NCBI GenBank assembly: GCA_022360315.1
Contig: JAKSDA010000438.1
Span: 1 to 64,000, forward strand
Reading direction: 5' to 3'
Source: Pseudomonadota bacterium
Lineage (GTDB): Bacteria > Myxococcota_A > Polyangia > Haliangiales > Haliangiaceae
Length of the DNA: 64,000 nucleotides
The first letter of the stretch is position 1. Every line of letters begins with the position of its first letter. This document shows, piece by piece, positions 24,487 through 34,663 of this stretch. A program made the position numbers and the translations under genes. The notes under the pieces are model-generated. The model searched no databases. It saw nothing but the letters and a program-made list of their open reading frames with translations, and had not been told where the DNA came from.

Positions 24487-24613
24487 CGCATCGTCACGCC
24501 AGGGCATCATGGACGATTGGCACCGACACTGGCAACCCGGGCCTGCCGCGAAGTGAAGCTCGGTCAACCAACTGCGCGGAATCGCCCAAAGATGAGATCG
24601 CGACGTGGCCTGC

Positions 24614-26545
24614 TCAGTTGCTCGCGCACCGGTCGCGGATGCTCGCGTGGAATTTGTCGGCGCCACTGCCGACCTGGATATCCCAGCGAGGCGTGCGTCT
24701 GGCTCCCATGGTCCAGTATTCGACAAGCGCTGCCGCGTCGGGCGACGACGGCGCTCCGCGTGACATTGCCTTGGTCCACAATTGGCGTAAGGTGCAGCGC
24801 GGACGGCGCAGGATCGGCTCATCGCATTTGCGGCTCTGCTGGGCTGTCACGTCCAGCGTGGCCACCTCCCGGCCAGAATCCCATCCGACCTTGACGCGCA
24901 CCCGACAGGCGCGCCCGGTCGCAATGGAACGGTTGGATCGGCGTTCGGTCGACTCGGATCGCCCCGGCGAGCGAAACGCGTAGATCACTTCGGCCGCGCG
25001 TTGCGCGGTCAGGTCGGCGGTGCCGCCGGCAACCACCGGATACGCTTTGATCGAGATCAGCGCGGCATCTTGGTGGACTGCGCGGGCCCTGGCGGTTGCC
25101 CGGTCGAGAAAGCCCAGGACCTCGAACTGCCTGGCGTCGATCGCTGCAAGGGTTGCATCGTGTGGACGAGTCAGCTCGCCTGCATGGCCCTGACCCGGCT
25201 CGGCGTCGGGCTTGCTCGATGGCCCGGTCGGTGGCCCGGGTCGCTCAGACGCCGGCCCGGGTTGCTCAGACGCCGGCCCGGGTTGCTCAGACGCCGGCCC
25301 GGGTTGCTCAGACGTCGGCCCGGGTTGTCCGGTCACGCCCACCATGCCGCCGTCGCTGCTGTCAACCCCGGTACCGGCGTCGCCGACCAGGACTGCAGCG
25401 AGCACCGCGCCGATGGCCGCTGCCGCGATCGCGATCACCACGGTGCGCACACCGCGCACGTTCTGCTGCGAGCGTGCTCCGGTGACGCGCGCGTGGGGAC
25501 CGGACGCCTGCGCGTGAGGACCGGAAACACGCTGGGGACCGGTGGCGCGCACATAGGGACCGGACGCGGGCGCCGGCTGAACCGGATGGGGAGGAGATTG
25601 GCCCGGCACCGCGTGAGAGCTCGACACTCGATGTTCTGGCGAGATGGTGATGTGCCGGCCATCTGGCCTCTGGCCCAGCGAATCCCATTCGGGGTCGGGC
25701 AATTCCGCCACAGCCTGGTTGAGTGCGTGGCCCATATCGTATGCCGACAGATAGCGCTGATCGGATTCTTTGGCCATTGCGGTCAGAATTACAGCTTCGT
25801 ATCCGGGCGGCAGGGCAGGGCGCAGCGAGCGCGGCGCCGGTGGTGCTTGCTGGATCTGCATCTGCAGAACGTCGAACAGAAACGGCGCATCAAAGGGTTT
25901 TCGGCCAGTCGCCCCCTCGAAGAGCAGTATGCCCATGGCGTAGATATCGGTGCGAGAGTCGACGGTGAGGCTGTCGAGAATCTGCTCTGGCGCCATGTAC
26001 GACGGGGTGCCGAGTACGTGGCCGGTCTGAGTCTGGACCTGGGTGATGTCGAGGGTTGGCATGAGCTTGGCCGTGCCGAAGTCGAGCACCTTGGCGCGGC
26101 CGTTTCGGGTGATGACGATGTTGTCGGGTTTGAGATCGCGGTGCACGATACCGGCGCGGTGGGCTGCGCCGAGCGCGTCCAGGACCTCGCACGCTGCCCG
26201 GGCCAGGCTGCCCAGCGGCAACGGTCCGCGCACTTTGATCACATTTGAGAGCGGTGCGCCGTCGAGATACTCCATGACGATGTAGGGTCGCCCGTCGGGC
26301 AATGTCGCCATGTCCAGAATATTGACAACATTCTCGTGGTGAATCGCATTGACGGCTTTGGCCTCGACAAAGAATCGGTCGACCATCTGGGCTTCCTGGA
26401 AGCTCTCGCGGGACAGGACCTTGATGGCGACCCGGCTGCCGATCGACGGATGCACACCGAGATATACCGTACCCATGCCACCGGAACCGATGATGCTCTC
26501 GATGCGATAACTACCTATCGTGCGTCCTATCAGATCGGGCACCAT
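24614..26545 (-). CDS. Membrane-anchored Ser/Thr protein kinase
   Basis: About 643 aa. Kinase domain about residues 9-275: [55 protein letters not shown] Pro/Gly/Ser-rich linker with GP-x-A repeats follows, then one transmembrane helix ([19 protein letters not shown]), a stretch of 7-residue PGPASEQ repeats, and a ~180-residue C-terminal domain with paired Cys that would face the periplasm and may sense a ligand. The ATG at 26545 ([11 protein letters not shown]) is used; 24 codons upstream lack support. It is not in an obvious operon. Confidence 0.94.
   Translation of the reverse strand: MVPDLIGRTIGSYRIESIIGSGGMGTVYLGVHPSIGSRVAIKVLSRESFQEAQMVDRFFVEAKAVNAIHHENVVNILDMATLPDGRPYIVMEYLDGAPLSNVIKVRGPLPLGSLARAACEVLDALGAAHRAGIVHRDLKPDNIVITRNGRAKVLDFGTAKLMPTLDITQVQTQTGHVLGTPSYMAPEQILDSLTVDSRTDIYAMGILLFEGATGRKPFDAPFLFDVLQMQIQQAPPAPRSLRPALPPGYEAVILTAMAKESDQRYLSAYDMGHALNQAVAELPDPEWDSLGQRPDGRHITISPEHRVSSSHAVPGQSPPHPVQPAPASGPYVRATGPQRVSGPHAQASGPHARVTGARSQQNVRGVRTVVIAIAAAAIGAVLAAVLVGDAGTGVDSSDGGMVGVTGQPGPTSEQPGPASEQPGPASEQPGPASERPGPPTGPSSKPDAEPGQGHAGELTRPHDATLAAIDARQFEVLGFLDRATARARAVHQDAALISIKAYPVVAGGTADLTAQRAAEVIYAFRSPGRSESTERRSNRSIATGRACRVRVKVGWDSGREVATLDVTAQQSRKCDEPILRRPRCTLRQLWTKAMSRGAPSSPDAAALVEYWTMGARRTPRWDIQVGSGADKFHASIRDRCASN
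25243..25326 (-). repeat. Four 21-bp in-gene repeats encoding PGPASEQ
   Basis: Four consecutive 21-bp copies of GCTCAGACGCCGGCCCGGGTT, the last with one substitution, lie in the kinase gene just after its membrane helix. They encode a Pro-rich spacer outside the membrane. The near identity at DNA level points to recent expansion. Confidence 0.85.
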
Positions 26546-26993
26546 GGAACGATAGCACGGCGGGCCAGCAGGCGCGGGATGCCAGACGAGTTCGACAGGA
26601 ATTTGGGGAGTTTTCACCGCCTACAACCCGATCCATCTGGAGATGGCGCGGGTCGCCGATGAGGCGGAGTGTCGCCCATTCAAATCAGTTTTGCGGCCAT
26701 CTACAAGTGATACGCGCCCAATGGCCTGGTTTCGCTCCACGCCGCTGACCGCGTCGTTCGCCCGAGATGACGCCGAATTCGAAGTGACGAACGCGCTGGG
26801 TTTTCGCTCCACCCTCCCGGGTTTTCGCTCCACCCTCAATGGCGCAGGAATTCCCGGTCACCCGTGCGAGCAGGTCACAAGCGAGATGAGCAACTACCCT
26901 CGCAAACCACGACCAGACGAGATCGCCAGCCAACCTGGTAAAAGGTCGACATGATCGGGGATTTCTCATGTCTCACCAGCACCGGAGCTGGCG
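26546..26993. other. Intergenic stretch with TTTTCGCTCCAC direct repeats
   Basis: No convincing gene in these 448 bp between the kinase and the Ppx/GppA gene. GGGTTTTCGCTCCACCCTC occurs at 26798-26816 and again at 26819-26837 (period 21), with a partial copy GGTTTCGCTCCAC at 26728. Small frames crossing it read as GGAKT or VERKP repeats and look artefactual. Confidence 0.5.
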
Positions 26994-28574
26994 CTAGCCC
27001 GCTGTGACCGGCTCCGGGGTACCGATCGTGAAGGTCACCCTGTAGCCGAACTCCTCCTCGAAGAGGGCTGCTTTGCGCAAAAGCGGCTCGGGGTTGATGG
27101 ATCGTTTCACCTGCTCTGACGCGACCAGCAGGTCCAGGGCAATGGTGTCGCCCAGGCGAGACACCACGATATCCTGAAGGCTCTGGCGATGTTCGGTATC
27201 CAGCCCGTCGGCCAAGCGCAAGATGGCGGCCAGCTTGCGCACCACCTGGCGGAGATTTTTGGGCAGTTCAGCGTAGCTCAGGTGTTTTTTGACGTCGGGC
27301 GGCGATTTGCGATGGGTTCGGGCCAGGGCTGCCACGATCTCGCGATACGGACTATCCAGGCCAGGGATTCGGCCCCAGCGAATCATGTACTCGCTGTGTT
27401 TGTGATGGCTGCGGGCATTGACCACCTCGCCGATATCGTGGAGCAAGGCGGCGATTTCGAGCACCACGCCGAGGTCGTCGGGCAGGCCGTGCACGTCGCG
27501 CAATTGATCGAACATGGAGCGAGCCAGCTTGCGCACGTTTTCGCCGTGGGCGAGGTCGTGGCCGACTCGCTGGGCAAAGGTACGCGCTGCGGTGAGCAGC
27601 GCTTTTCCCTGGGCGTCTTCGGCGTCATCGGTCTCGTCGGCGATGGCCTCGGCCATTTCGAGCAGCAGGGCGTCGCGGATGCCGACGCCGGGCACGGTCA
27701 GGCGGGTGATCTGAAGGGCCCGGCTGACCGTGGCCAAAACCAGTGCGGCCACGCCCATGACTTCGGCGCGGTCGCGGCGCACGTTGAAGCGAGTCATACG
27801 CTCTTCGACACCGGCGTCGAGGATAGAGGGCAGCGCTCGCTCCAGGGCCTCGAGGTCGAACCCGGCCATGCCGTCAAGGCCGGTATTGCCGAAGAGCCGG
27901 GCCAGGGCCTCGGCATTGCCCCCGCAGGCAGCCGCAGGGGCGAGGCGCCCGGTCGGCCTGGGCTGGATGGTTTGCACCAGGGTCGCGGCATAGCGGCGCA
28001 CCATACCGGCCTCGTCGTGGCCGATGGCGCCGGTCAGGCCAAAGGTCTCGACCAGGCGGACTGTACCCACAGGCAGTGAAATGCCGCGCCAGCCCGCGTT
28101 CGAGCGGAGGTTGACCTCCAGGCTGCCGCCCCCCAGATCGAGCACCAGGGTCGGCTGGGTTTGGCCCGAGAACGCGTTCATGACCGCCTTGCGGACCAGG
28201 CGGGCCTCTTCTTCGCCATCGATCACATCGAGTTCGATGCCCGCTTCGTGATAGAGCCGGTGCAGAAAGACGTCTCGGTTCTGAGAGGTTCGGGTGGCAC
28301 TGGTGGCCACCGCGCGATAGCGCCGCACACCGTGATGGTCGAAGAGCTGGCGAAAGTGAGCCATGGCCTGGACCGCTTGCTCCATGGTGTCGCCATCGAG
28401 CTCGCCACGGGTGAAGGCGCCCCGACCCAGCCTGACCGCGACCCGCTCGGCAGCGATGCGCGACAGTTCGTCGGGGCCGCGCGCATCGGCGATGACCATG
28501 CGGATCGCGTTGGAGCCACAGTCGATGGCTGCAAGCCGCACAGACTCGTTATGAGAGGGCGCATGGTTGGGCAT
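26994..28574 (-). CDS. Ppx/GppA family exopolyphosphatase with HD domain
   Basis: About 526 aa. The N-terminal actin-like ATPase fold has LAAIDCGSNAIRMVIAD and the second phosphate motif LVLDLGGGSLEV. The C-terminal part carries an HD-type helical domain (LLHDIGEVVNARSHHKHSEYMI). The family hydrolyses polyphosphate or the pppGpp 5'-phosphate, linking it to phosphate storage and the stringent response. The ATG at 28574 (MPNHAPSHNESVRL) is preferred because the ~60 residues upstream have no family character. It is a lone leftward gene, divergent from the cupin gene at 28880. Confidence 0.92.
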   Translation of the reverse strand: MPNHAPSHNESVRLAAIDCGSNAIRMVIADARGPDELSRIAAERVAVRLGRGAFTRGELDGDTMEQAVQAMAHFRQLFDHHGVRRYRAVATSATRTSQNRDVFLHRLYHEAGIELDVIDGEEEARLVRKAVMNAFSGQTQPTLVLDLGGGSLEVNLRSNAGWRGISLPVGTVRLVETFGLTGAIGHDEAGMVRRYAATLVQTIQPRPTGRLAPAAACGGNAEALARLFGNTGLDGMAGFDLEALERALPSILDAGVEERMTRFNVRRDRAEVMGVAALVLATVSRALQITRLTVPGVGIRDALLLEMAEAIADETDDAEDAQGKALLTAARTFAQRVGHDLAHGENVRKLARSMFDQLRDVHGLPDDLGVVLEIAALLHDIGEVVNARSHHKHSEYMIRWGRIPGLDSPYREIVAALARTHRKSPPDVKKHLSYAELPKNLRQVVRKLAAILRLADGLDTEHRQSLQDIVVSRLGDTIALDLLVASEQVKRSINPEPLLRKAALFEEEFGYRVTFTIGTPEPVTAG

Positions 28575-28879
28575 CAGCCGGGCCGAGCATACGGTAAAGA
28601 CCATGCTGCGAAAAGCAACAGAGAAGCGGTCTCGATGGTCGATTTCAGCCCCGCCAGGCGCAGCCCGTTGCAGCCGAGATCGTGATAGATTCGGCCCGCT
28701 AGATGTGTGTCTCGGGACCTGCCCGGGCCGCGGTCGGAGATTCACCACGGCCAACCGCAGAACCGGCCAATAACTGAATAGTGATGTCCGATTCGTGCCA
28801 GCACATCACGGCTCGAGTTCATAGGCTCTGTGAATATGCGACGTCAATCGAGGCGTTTCCACCTTTCAAGGAGTTGAAG
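28575..28879. other. Divergent upstream region of ppx/gppA and the cupin gene
   Basis: 305 bp without a supported gene. It should hold the promoters of both flanking genes. I found no strong promoter match or repeat; a ribosome site AAGGAG sits just before the cupin gene start at its right end. Confidence 0.4.
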
Positions 28880-29443
28880 ATGAACAAGAGTATGTTGGGG
28901 CTGATCGCTTTGTTCTCGCTGGGTTTCGCTGGCGCGCTGCAATTCTTGCTGGCCGGTGAACCCGCCGCAAATACCGAAAGAGCTGTGCCAAAAGCCACGG
29001 CCAACATCGCCACCACCAGGAGCGGGCTCACCTATCAGCCCATCGGCAAGGGGATTCGCTGGCTGGTCAAATCTGATGTGTTTCTCAAAACGCTGGTCGA
29101 GCGGAGTAACTACGGCAACGGCGACGTCGAAGTCGCCGAGCTGCATCTTCCCAAGGTGCCGAAGTCGGGCTACGTCGTGCAGGGTCTGGAGCACTTTCAT
29201 CGCAGCGCCGAGATCTTCTATGTCATCTCGGGCCGCATGGGGCACATCATCAACGGCAAAAAACACATCATCGAGCCGGGACAGGTGGGTATTGTCCACG
29301 GCGGTGAGAAGATCATTCACACGGTCGAGGGCGACGAACCGGTCAAGGCCATCGTGATCTGGGTACCGGGAGGTGAAGCTGACAACCTGGTCGAGAATCT
29401 GCGTTTCAACGTGCAGCCGATCGGGAAACTTCTCGCTGACTGA
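28880..29443 (+). CDS. Secreted cupin-domain protein
   Basis: About 187 aa. The N-terminus is a signal peptide or anchor (MNKSMLGLIALFSLGFAGALQFLLAG). The rest is one cupin domain with the metal-binding motif: HFHRSAEIFYVISG gives His, His and Glu, and HGGEKIIHTV gives the last His. The start is set by AAGGAGTTGAAG before the ATG at 28880. It is probably periplasmic; binding or enzymatic role unknown. It lies 13 bp upstream of the Ada-AlkA gene on the same strand and may be co-transcribed. Confidence 0.9.
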   Translation: MNKSMLGLIALFSLGFAGALQFLLAGEPAANTERAVPKATANIATTRSGLTYQPIGKGIRWLVKSDVFLKTLVERSNYGNGDVEVAELHLPKVPKSGYVVQGLEHFHRSAEIFYVISGRMGHIINGKKHIIEPGQVGIVHGGEKIIHTVEGDEPVKAIVIWVPGGEADNLVENLRFNVQPIGKLLAD

Positions 29444-29456
29444 CCACAGAGAGCGA

Positions 29457-30863
29457 ATGGTCATGGCGGCAATCAATGGCATGATCAATGACATGGTCGA
29501 TGAAGATGCTTGGTATCACGCCTACCAGAGTCGCGATCGCCGGTTTGATGGCGTGTTCTTCATGGGTGTGACGTCGACATACATTTATTGTCGCCCGATC
29601 TGTCCATCTCGGACGCCCAAGCGCGAGAACGTGCGCTTTTTCCTCACCGCCACTGCGGCGGAGCGCGAAGGGTTTCGGGCCTGCAAACGGTGCAAGCCGG
29701 AACGTGCTCCGGGTCATCACAACGACGGGGTAATTCCGGATCAGGTTCGAAAAGCACTTCATCTCATTGAGAACGGATTTCTGGACCACGACACTGTCGA
29801 GCGGCTGGCCAATGTGGTCGGCCTGACATCGCGCCATTTGCGCCGGATGTTCGCCGAGCACATGGGAATCACACCCGCCTCACTGGCGCAGACCAAGCGG
29901 TTGCAGATCGCCAAGCAACTGATCGAGCGGTCTTCTCTGCCGCTGAGTCAGATCGCCTTCCAGGCCGGGTTCCAGAGTGTGCGTTCGTTTAACGCGCGGA
30001 TCAAAGAAGCGTTTTCAGTGACTCCGACCGACCTGCGTCGCGGTGCCCGCGGCACTCCCGGTATGTGGACAGAAATCCGTTTGCGCATCTCCTATCGTCC
30101 GCCGTATCCGTGGCGGCGCGTGCAGGAGATCCTGCGCGCCGAGTTGTTACCCGGTATCGAGTCGCTGGACGAGACGACGTACAAGAAGCTCATCATGCTC
30201 GACGGCGAGCTGGCAGCGGTCGAACTACACCACGACGCCGCCGGGAACTGCTTTGAACTGGCCATTCAGTATCGTTCGCCGCCGAGTTGCACAATTCGGT
30301 CGTTCGTGGTTCAGGCCAGGGTTTTCCTGGATGCGGCCGCCGACCCGCTGCGCTTGAGCCATTGCTTTGTCGGGACCGATCTGGCCAGGCGGTTTGAACA
30401 GGGCGTTCGGCTGATCGGCGCGCTCGATCCACTGCAAATGGCGGTGCGACTCATTCTGCAGCAAACCATGTCACCTGACGCTGCAACTCGAGTCCTTTTG
30501 CATCTCTGTGAGGATGTCGGCGACGGTGTTTCGCCGCTGCCGGAGCTGAAACGCGTCTTTCCCGATCCACACAGGGTCCAGCACGCGGTCGGCAGAGTGC
30601 CAGTGATTGCACCGGCAAAGGCGGCAATTGGCACGTTGTGCCGGCAACTATCCGCCGGGCGCATCGATCTGTACCCGGTTGCGGAACCGTCCGCATTGCG
30701 CGAGCAACTGCGGTTGATCGCGGGCATCGACCCCACCACTGCCGACGCAATCGCGATGCGAGCAACCGGCTATCCAGATCTGCCGTGCAGTGACGGCCGA
30801 TTCGAGTCGTTTCGACCGTGGCGGTCGTACGCGCGATTTGCCGCCGAATGTGGCGGATCATAG
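29457..30863 (+). CDS. Ada-AlkA fusion: AraC-type regulator with DNA-3-methyladenine glycosylase domain
   Basis: About 468 aa. Order: Ada metal/methyl-acceptor domain (FDGVFFMGVTSTYIYCRPICP and ACKRCKPE supply the four zinc Cys; one accepts methyl from phosphotriesters), AraC helix-turn-helix (VVGLTSRHLRRMFAEHMGITP), AlkA N-terminal domain, then HhH-GPD. The helix-hairpin-helix reads LRLIAGIDPTTADAIAMRATG. The stretch from the expected catalytic Asp (PCSDGR) to FRPWRSYARFAAE has only about five residues, against about 25 in usual homologues. Glycosylase activity is therefore doubtful, while regulation by methylation may persist. The ATG at 29457 is used; another lies two codons later. Confidence 0.9.
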   Translation: MVMAAINGMINDMVDEDAWYHAYQSRDRRFDGVFFMGVTSTYIYCRPICPSRTPKRENVRFFLTATAAEREGFRACKRCKPERAPGHHNDGVIPDQVRKALHLIENGFLDHDTVERLANVVGLTSRHLRRMFAEHMGITPASLAQTKRLQIAKQLIERSSLPLSQIAFQAGFQSVRSFNARIKEAFSVTPTDLRRGARGTPGMWTEIRLRISYRPPYPWRRVQEILRAELLPGIESLDETTYKKLIMLDGELAAVELHHDAAGNCFELAIQYRSPPSCTIRSFVVQARVFLDAAADPLRLSHCFVGTDLARRFEQGVRLIGALDPLQMAVRLILQQTMSPDAATRVLLHLCEDVGDGVSPLPELKRVFPDPHRVQHAVGRVPVIAPAKAAIGTLCRQLSAGRIDLYPVAEPSALREQLRLIAGIDPTTADAIAMRATGYPDLPCSDGRFESFRPWRSYARFAAECGGS

Positions 30864-30913
30864 CGAGGGACGCGCACAGCCGGCATGGAGCGGTCTCGCC
30901 GGTCTGGCGTCGT

Positions 30914-31219
30914 TCAGCTCAGTACGGCCAGCAGGATCAGAGCGAGCGCAGTCAGGGCGAGCCATGGCCAGGCTCGCTGGACCCGCAGCTGTCGAGTGTC
31001 GCTCCGCGCGGGCGCCGCGTTGATCTGTCGCGCCTTGCTGACGGCCCGGCGCCACACACGCGGATCGGCCTTGCCCGGCGGGGTGAGCGTCGGCGGGACA
31101 AACCCACAGTTGGGGCACGCGCCGCGTTCGGTCGCCTTGACAAAGCGCCGGCACACCACGCAGTGAAAGCGGGCGCCCGGATGCTGGCCCAGCCCGTGAA
31201 CGGTACGCGAATCAGACAT
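30914..31219 (-). CDS. Small zinc-ribbon protein with C-terminal membrane anchor
   Basis: About 101 aa from the ATG at 31219 (MSDSRTVHGLGQHPG). CVVCRRF and CPNCGF form a four-Cys zinc ribbon near residues 20-45. A basic linker follows, and the last ~20 residues are hydrophobic (WPWLALTALALILLAVLS), giving a tail-anchored topology with the ribbon in the cytoplasm. No specific family is recognised. It runs opposite to both flanking genes. Confidence 0.75.
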   Translation of the reverse strand: MSDSRTVHGLGQHPGARFHCVVCRRFVKATERGACPNCGFVPPTLTPPGKADPRVWRRAVSKARQINAAPARSDTRQLRVQRAWPWLALTALALILLAVLS

Positions 31220-31381
31220 GCCCCGCAAGGATGGGACGAACGTGTCGTGGCGTCAATGTCTGCCGGGTCGTGGCCGGGCGATCGCGTGCCGGCACGATCG
31301 CGCCGATGACCGGGGCTGGGACCGGCAGCACCGGTCACCGGCGGTCCACCAACCGGTGCTTGGTCTATACTCCTCCCCGCT

Positions 31382-33268
31382 ATGCCCCCCCAAACCAGCA
31401 ATCAGGCCATCGACGTGGGTACGGTTCTGGCCAATAGCTATGAGGTCACACAGAAGATCGGCGAGGGCGGAATGGGCGCAGTCTGGGCGGCCAGGCACTT
31501 GCGCCTCGAAGGCAAGCGCGTCGCCATCAAGGTGCTGCACGGCGAGGTGGCCAGCGACAGCGATTCGGTGGCCCGGTTTCGCCGCGAGGCTCAGATCGCC
31601 TCTCGCCTCGGTCACCCCAATATTGTCCAGGTCCACGATATCAACGAGCTGCCCGATGGCACATCGTATCTGGTCCTGGAATACTTGAAAGGCGAAAGCC
31701 TGGCCGATCGCCTGGCCCGGGGCCCGATGCCGGCCGAGCAAACCCTGGCCATCGTGCGTCAGGTCGGCTCGGCACTGGCCGCTGCCCACGCCCAACATAT
31801 CATCCATCGCGATCTCAAGCCGCAAAACGTCTTTCTGTGCCCAACCGAGTCAGCTGGCTATGCCACTGAACAGGCCAAGGTTCTCGACTTCGGAATCTCG
31901 AAAATCAAGGGTTCGCAGACGATCGAGACCCGTACCACCAGCATGCTCGGCACACCCCAGTACATGGCTCCCGAGCAGGCCATGGGCCATCACCACCTGG
32001 TCGATGGCCGCACCGATGTGTTCGCGCTCGGTGTCATGATCTACGAAATGCTGTCGGGCACTGCGCCGTTTCAGGGCACCACCATTCCCGAAGTGGTCTT
32101 CAAGGTGGTCTACGAGGATCCGCCGTCCCTGGCCGAGCTGGTTCCAGACCTCGATGCGAGACTGGTCGCGGCTGTACACCGCGCCATGGCCAAGAATCAG
32201 CAGGACCGCTTCGCCACGGTGTCGGATTTCGTCGAAGCGCTCACCGGCGATCCGCTCACCACGCTGCGCGACGGCGTGGCCGCCTCACCGCTGCCCCACA
32301 AGCCGCTCCCGCCGTCGGTCGATACCGGGGTTGCCCGGCTCTCGCATGCCGGCGATGCCTACGCGCCCGGGGTCACGCCAGGTGGGCCCTTGCCAGCCGT
32401 GACCCCGGGCGCCGTCGATACCGCGGCAATGCCGATCGGCCCGGGCGCAGACCGGGCCCGGTCCGATCAGCTCGCCATGTCCAGCGCTCCAACCCCCGGA
32501 GTGGACAACCGAGCCGGGCAGGCCCCGGCGCCACCGCGATCGGCCCTGGCCCCGTCCGAGGTCTCCGCCCATCCGCCGTCCGGGGTTCCCGGCTGGCCGT
32601 CCCCGTCGCACCAAAAACCCCCGACAGGCCGGTCCAGACGGTGGACCCCCATCCTGGTGCTGGCCGGAGCTGCGGCTGCCGGCGCGAGCTTTGCCGTGAT
32701 CAAGACGATGTCGTCGTCCGATGGAGAACATCCGCCAGCGGCGCAGACCTCGACCGATCCGGGACAGAATGGGGTCGATCCCACAGTCCAGTCTTCTGGC
32801 CAGGCCGGCGATGCGGGACAGGCGGCCCCGGGCACTAGCAACACACCGGTGACCGGAACAAACCCCAGTGGCGACAAGGCCAGTAGCGATGGCGACAAGG
32901 CCAGTGGCGATGCCACCGCGAAAACCCCGACCCGGCCGGGCCAGGACCAGACCGGTGACAACTCGACCAAGACCCGTCCAGGCACGCCCATGGCACCGTC
33001 GAGCCAGAACAAACTGCCCCCAAACGTGGCCAGAACACTCAAGAAGGCCGAAAGGGCTCTGCGCGCCGACGATCCGGGCCGGGCCATCATTCTGGCCAAA
33101 CGCACGCTGGGCAGTGGTCCGGTCGAACAAGCCTATGACATCCTGACCCGCGCATACTGCATGAAACGCGATCTGCGCCTGGCCAAGGCCCAGGCCCAGC
33201 ATCTGCGCCACCGCACACTCAAACGGGCCAGCAAGTTTTGCCGGAAATACGATATCGAACTCCGATGA
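31382..33268 (+). CDS. Ser/Thr protein kinase with membrane helix
   Basis: 628 aa. Kinase domain about residues 20-285: YEVTQKIGEGGMGAVWAARH, VAIKVLHGE, IIHRDLKPQN, VLDFGISKI, GTPQYMAPEQAM. A Pro/Ala-rich linker of about 130 residues leads to one transmembrane helix (ILVLAGAAAAGASFAVI), an extracytoplasmic low-complexity region with SGDKASSDGDKAS-type repeats, and a helical ~75-residue C-terminal domain with two Cys that resembles a degenerate TPR. The start MPPQTSNQ at 31382 fits. It is convergent with the glutamate-cysteine ligase gene, 21 bp apart. Confidence 0.95.
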   Translation: MPPQTSNQAIDVGTVLANSYEVTQKIGEGGMGAVWAARHLRLEGKRVAIKVLHGEVASDSDSVARFRREAQIASRLGHPNIVQVHDINELPDGTSYLVLEYLKGESLADRLARGPMPAEQTLAIVRQVGSALAAAHAQHIIHRDLKPQNVFLCPTESAGYATEQAKVLDFGISKIKGSQTIETRTTSMLGTPQYMAPEQAMGHHHLVDGRTDVFALGVMIYEMLSGTAPFQGTTIPEVVFKVVYEDPPSLAELVPDLDARLVAAVHRAMAKNQQDRFATVSDFVEALTGDPLTTLRDGVAASPLPHKPLPPSVDTGVARLSHAGDAYAPGVTPGGPLPAVTPGAVDTAAMPIGPGADRARSDQLAMSSAPTPGVDNRAGQAPAPPRSALAPSEVSAHPPSGVPGWPSPSHQKPPTGRSRRWTPILVLAGAAAAGASFAVIKTMSSSDGEHPPAAQTSTDPGQNGVDPTVQSSGQAGDAGQAAPGTSNTPVTGTNPSGDKASSDGDKASGDATAKTPTRPGQDQTGDNSTKTRPGTPMAPSSQNKLPPNVARTLKKAERALRADDPGRAIILAKRTLGSGPVEQAYDILTRAYCMKRDLRLAKAQAQHLRHRTLKRASKFCRKYDIELR

Positions 33269-33270
33269 CT

Positions 33271-33286
33271 GGCCCGATTCCGGGCC
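33271..33286. terminator. GC hairpin between convergent genes
   Basis: GGCCCG-ATTC-CGGGCC fills most of the 21 bp between the stop codons of the kinase and the ligase genes. It lacks a U-tract but could stop transcription from either side. Confidence 0.45.
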
Positions 33287-33289
33287 GGG

Positions 33290-34663
33290 TCACTCGGCGC
33301 CCAGACAGCGATGAGCGATGCGCGGGATGATCTTACCGGGATCGCCGCCGGTGCTCCGCCATAGCTCGAGAAAGACGTCGGCCTGGGTCCGCTGGTTCTC
33401 GACCACGGCGCGAATCGGCTCGAGATAGGACGACTCGCCCGGCGCCTGGCGCCGCAAGCCGTCATCGGCGATGGCTACCAGCTCGCGAGCCAGTTCGCCG
33501 ACCGGGCGGCCAGTGCGCGGAACGTCGGCCCGCAGACCAGCCCGGGCGACCGATTCGGCCAGCTGATTGCGCTCATCCATATCCAGCGAGGCAGTCAGCT
33601 CGGTGACCGCACGGCGGCTGATGTCGTCGTAAAACAGGCCCCGGCACAGCGGAGCCAGCGCCATGACCATGTCCATGGACCCGGCATCACAGCCGCGTAC
33701 CTCGATAAACTTCTTCATGCGGGCCTCGGGAAACAGGGTCGAGAGGTGTAGTGCCCAATCGTCCAGGGTGGCCTGGTGGCCGTCCATTCCCTCGGACATG
33801 AAGCGGCGAAATGTCATGCCGTTGGCCGGGCGATAGCCGTCGCGGTAGACAAAAAATAGCGGCACGTCGAGTGCCCATTCCGTGTACGCGTCAAAGATAT
33901 CGCGATCGGAAAACACCCACGGCAACAGACCGCATCGGTCGGGATCGGTATGGCGCCAGACATGCGAGCGATAGCTCTGAAATCCGCTATCGGTCTCGTC
34001 CACAATGGGTGAGTTGGCATAGATCGCCGTGATGATCGACGTCGCGCTCATGATGGCGCGGAGTTTTTCGCGGGCGTCGTCGGGGCCGCCATAGTCGAGG
34101 TTGACCTGCACCGTGGCGGTGCGCTTCATCATTTCATGGGCCAGGCGGCCCCGGGTCGGCAGATATTCGCGCATCACTCTGTAGCGCTGCTTGGGCATCC
34201 ACGGCACGTCGTCCAGGCGGCCGAACGGGCGAAAGCCCACGCTGAGCCAGGCCAGGCCGAGTTTCTTGGACGGCCCGGCGATCTCTCCGACATACTGCCA
34301 GAGATCGGTTTTCATCTCGTCGGTGTGAGCGACCGGGCGAGCGGCCAGCTCGAACTGGCCGCCGGGCTCTATGGTGACCTGGGCGTCTCCCCGGACCAGC
34401 GCGATGATGTGCTGGCCCTCGTAGACGGGGTCCCAGTCGCCCGCAGCCAGCGCCTGCAGCACTGCGCCGATGCTCGCCTTGCCGTGATACGGCGGCGCGC
34501 TCCCCAGCGGCTCGTCACCGCCCTCGGACCGCACCCCTATGATCTCGTGCTCGGTGCCCAGTCGCCATTTTGCCCGCGGCTTGCATGAAGCGAGAAAGTA
34601 CTCGCGAAGTTCGCTCACCGAGGCGATCGGACGGCTCTTTTGTCGATTGTTTACAAGATGCAC
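33290..34663 (-). CDS. gshA: Glutamate-cysteine ligase (plant/proteobacterial type)
   Basis: 457 aa, typical of the GCS2 family found in plants and many proteobacteria. Signatures: WRLGTEHEIIG, TIEPGGQFELAARP, LAWLSVGFRPFG, KRTATVQVNLDYG, EVRGCDAGS. It catalyses ATP-dependent joining of glutamate and cysteine, the first step of glutathione synthesis. An ergothioneine-pathway EgtA role is a less likely alternative. No glutathione synthetase gene is in the window. The start MHLVNNRQKS lies at the natural beginning of the family. Confidence 0.95.
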   Translation of the reverse strand: MHLVNNRQKSRPIASVSELREYFLASCKPRAKWRLGTEHEIIGVRSEGGDEPLGSAPPYHGKASIGAVLQALAAGDWDPVYEGQHIIALVRGDAQVTIEPGGQFELAARPVAHTDEMKTDLWQYVGEIAGPSKKLGLAWLSVGFRPFGRLDDVPWMPKQRYRVMREYLPTRGRLAHEMMKRTATVQVNLDYGGPDDAREKLRAIMSATSIITAIYANSPIVDETDSGFQSYRSHVWRHTDPDRCGLLPWVFSDRDIFDAYTEWALDVPLFFVYRDGYRPANGMTFRRFMSEGMDGHQATLDDWALHLSTLFPEARMKKFIEVRGCDAGSMDMVMALAPLCRGLFYDDISRRAVTELTASLDMDERNQLAESVARAGLRADVPRTGRPVGELARELVAIADDGLRRQAPGESSYLEPIRAVVENQRTQADVFLELWRSTGGDPGKIIPRIAHRCLGAE

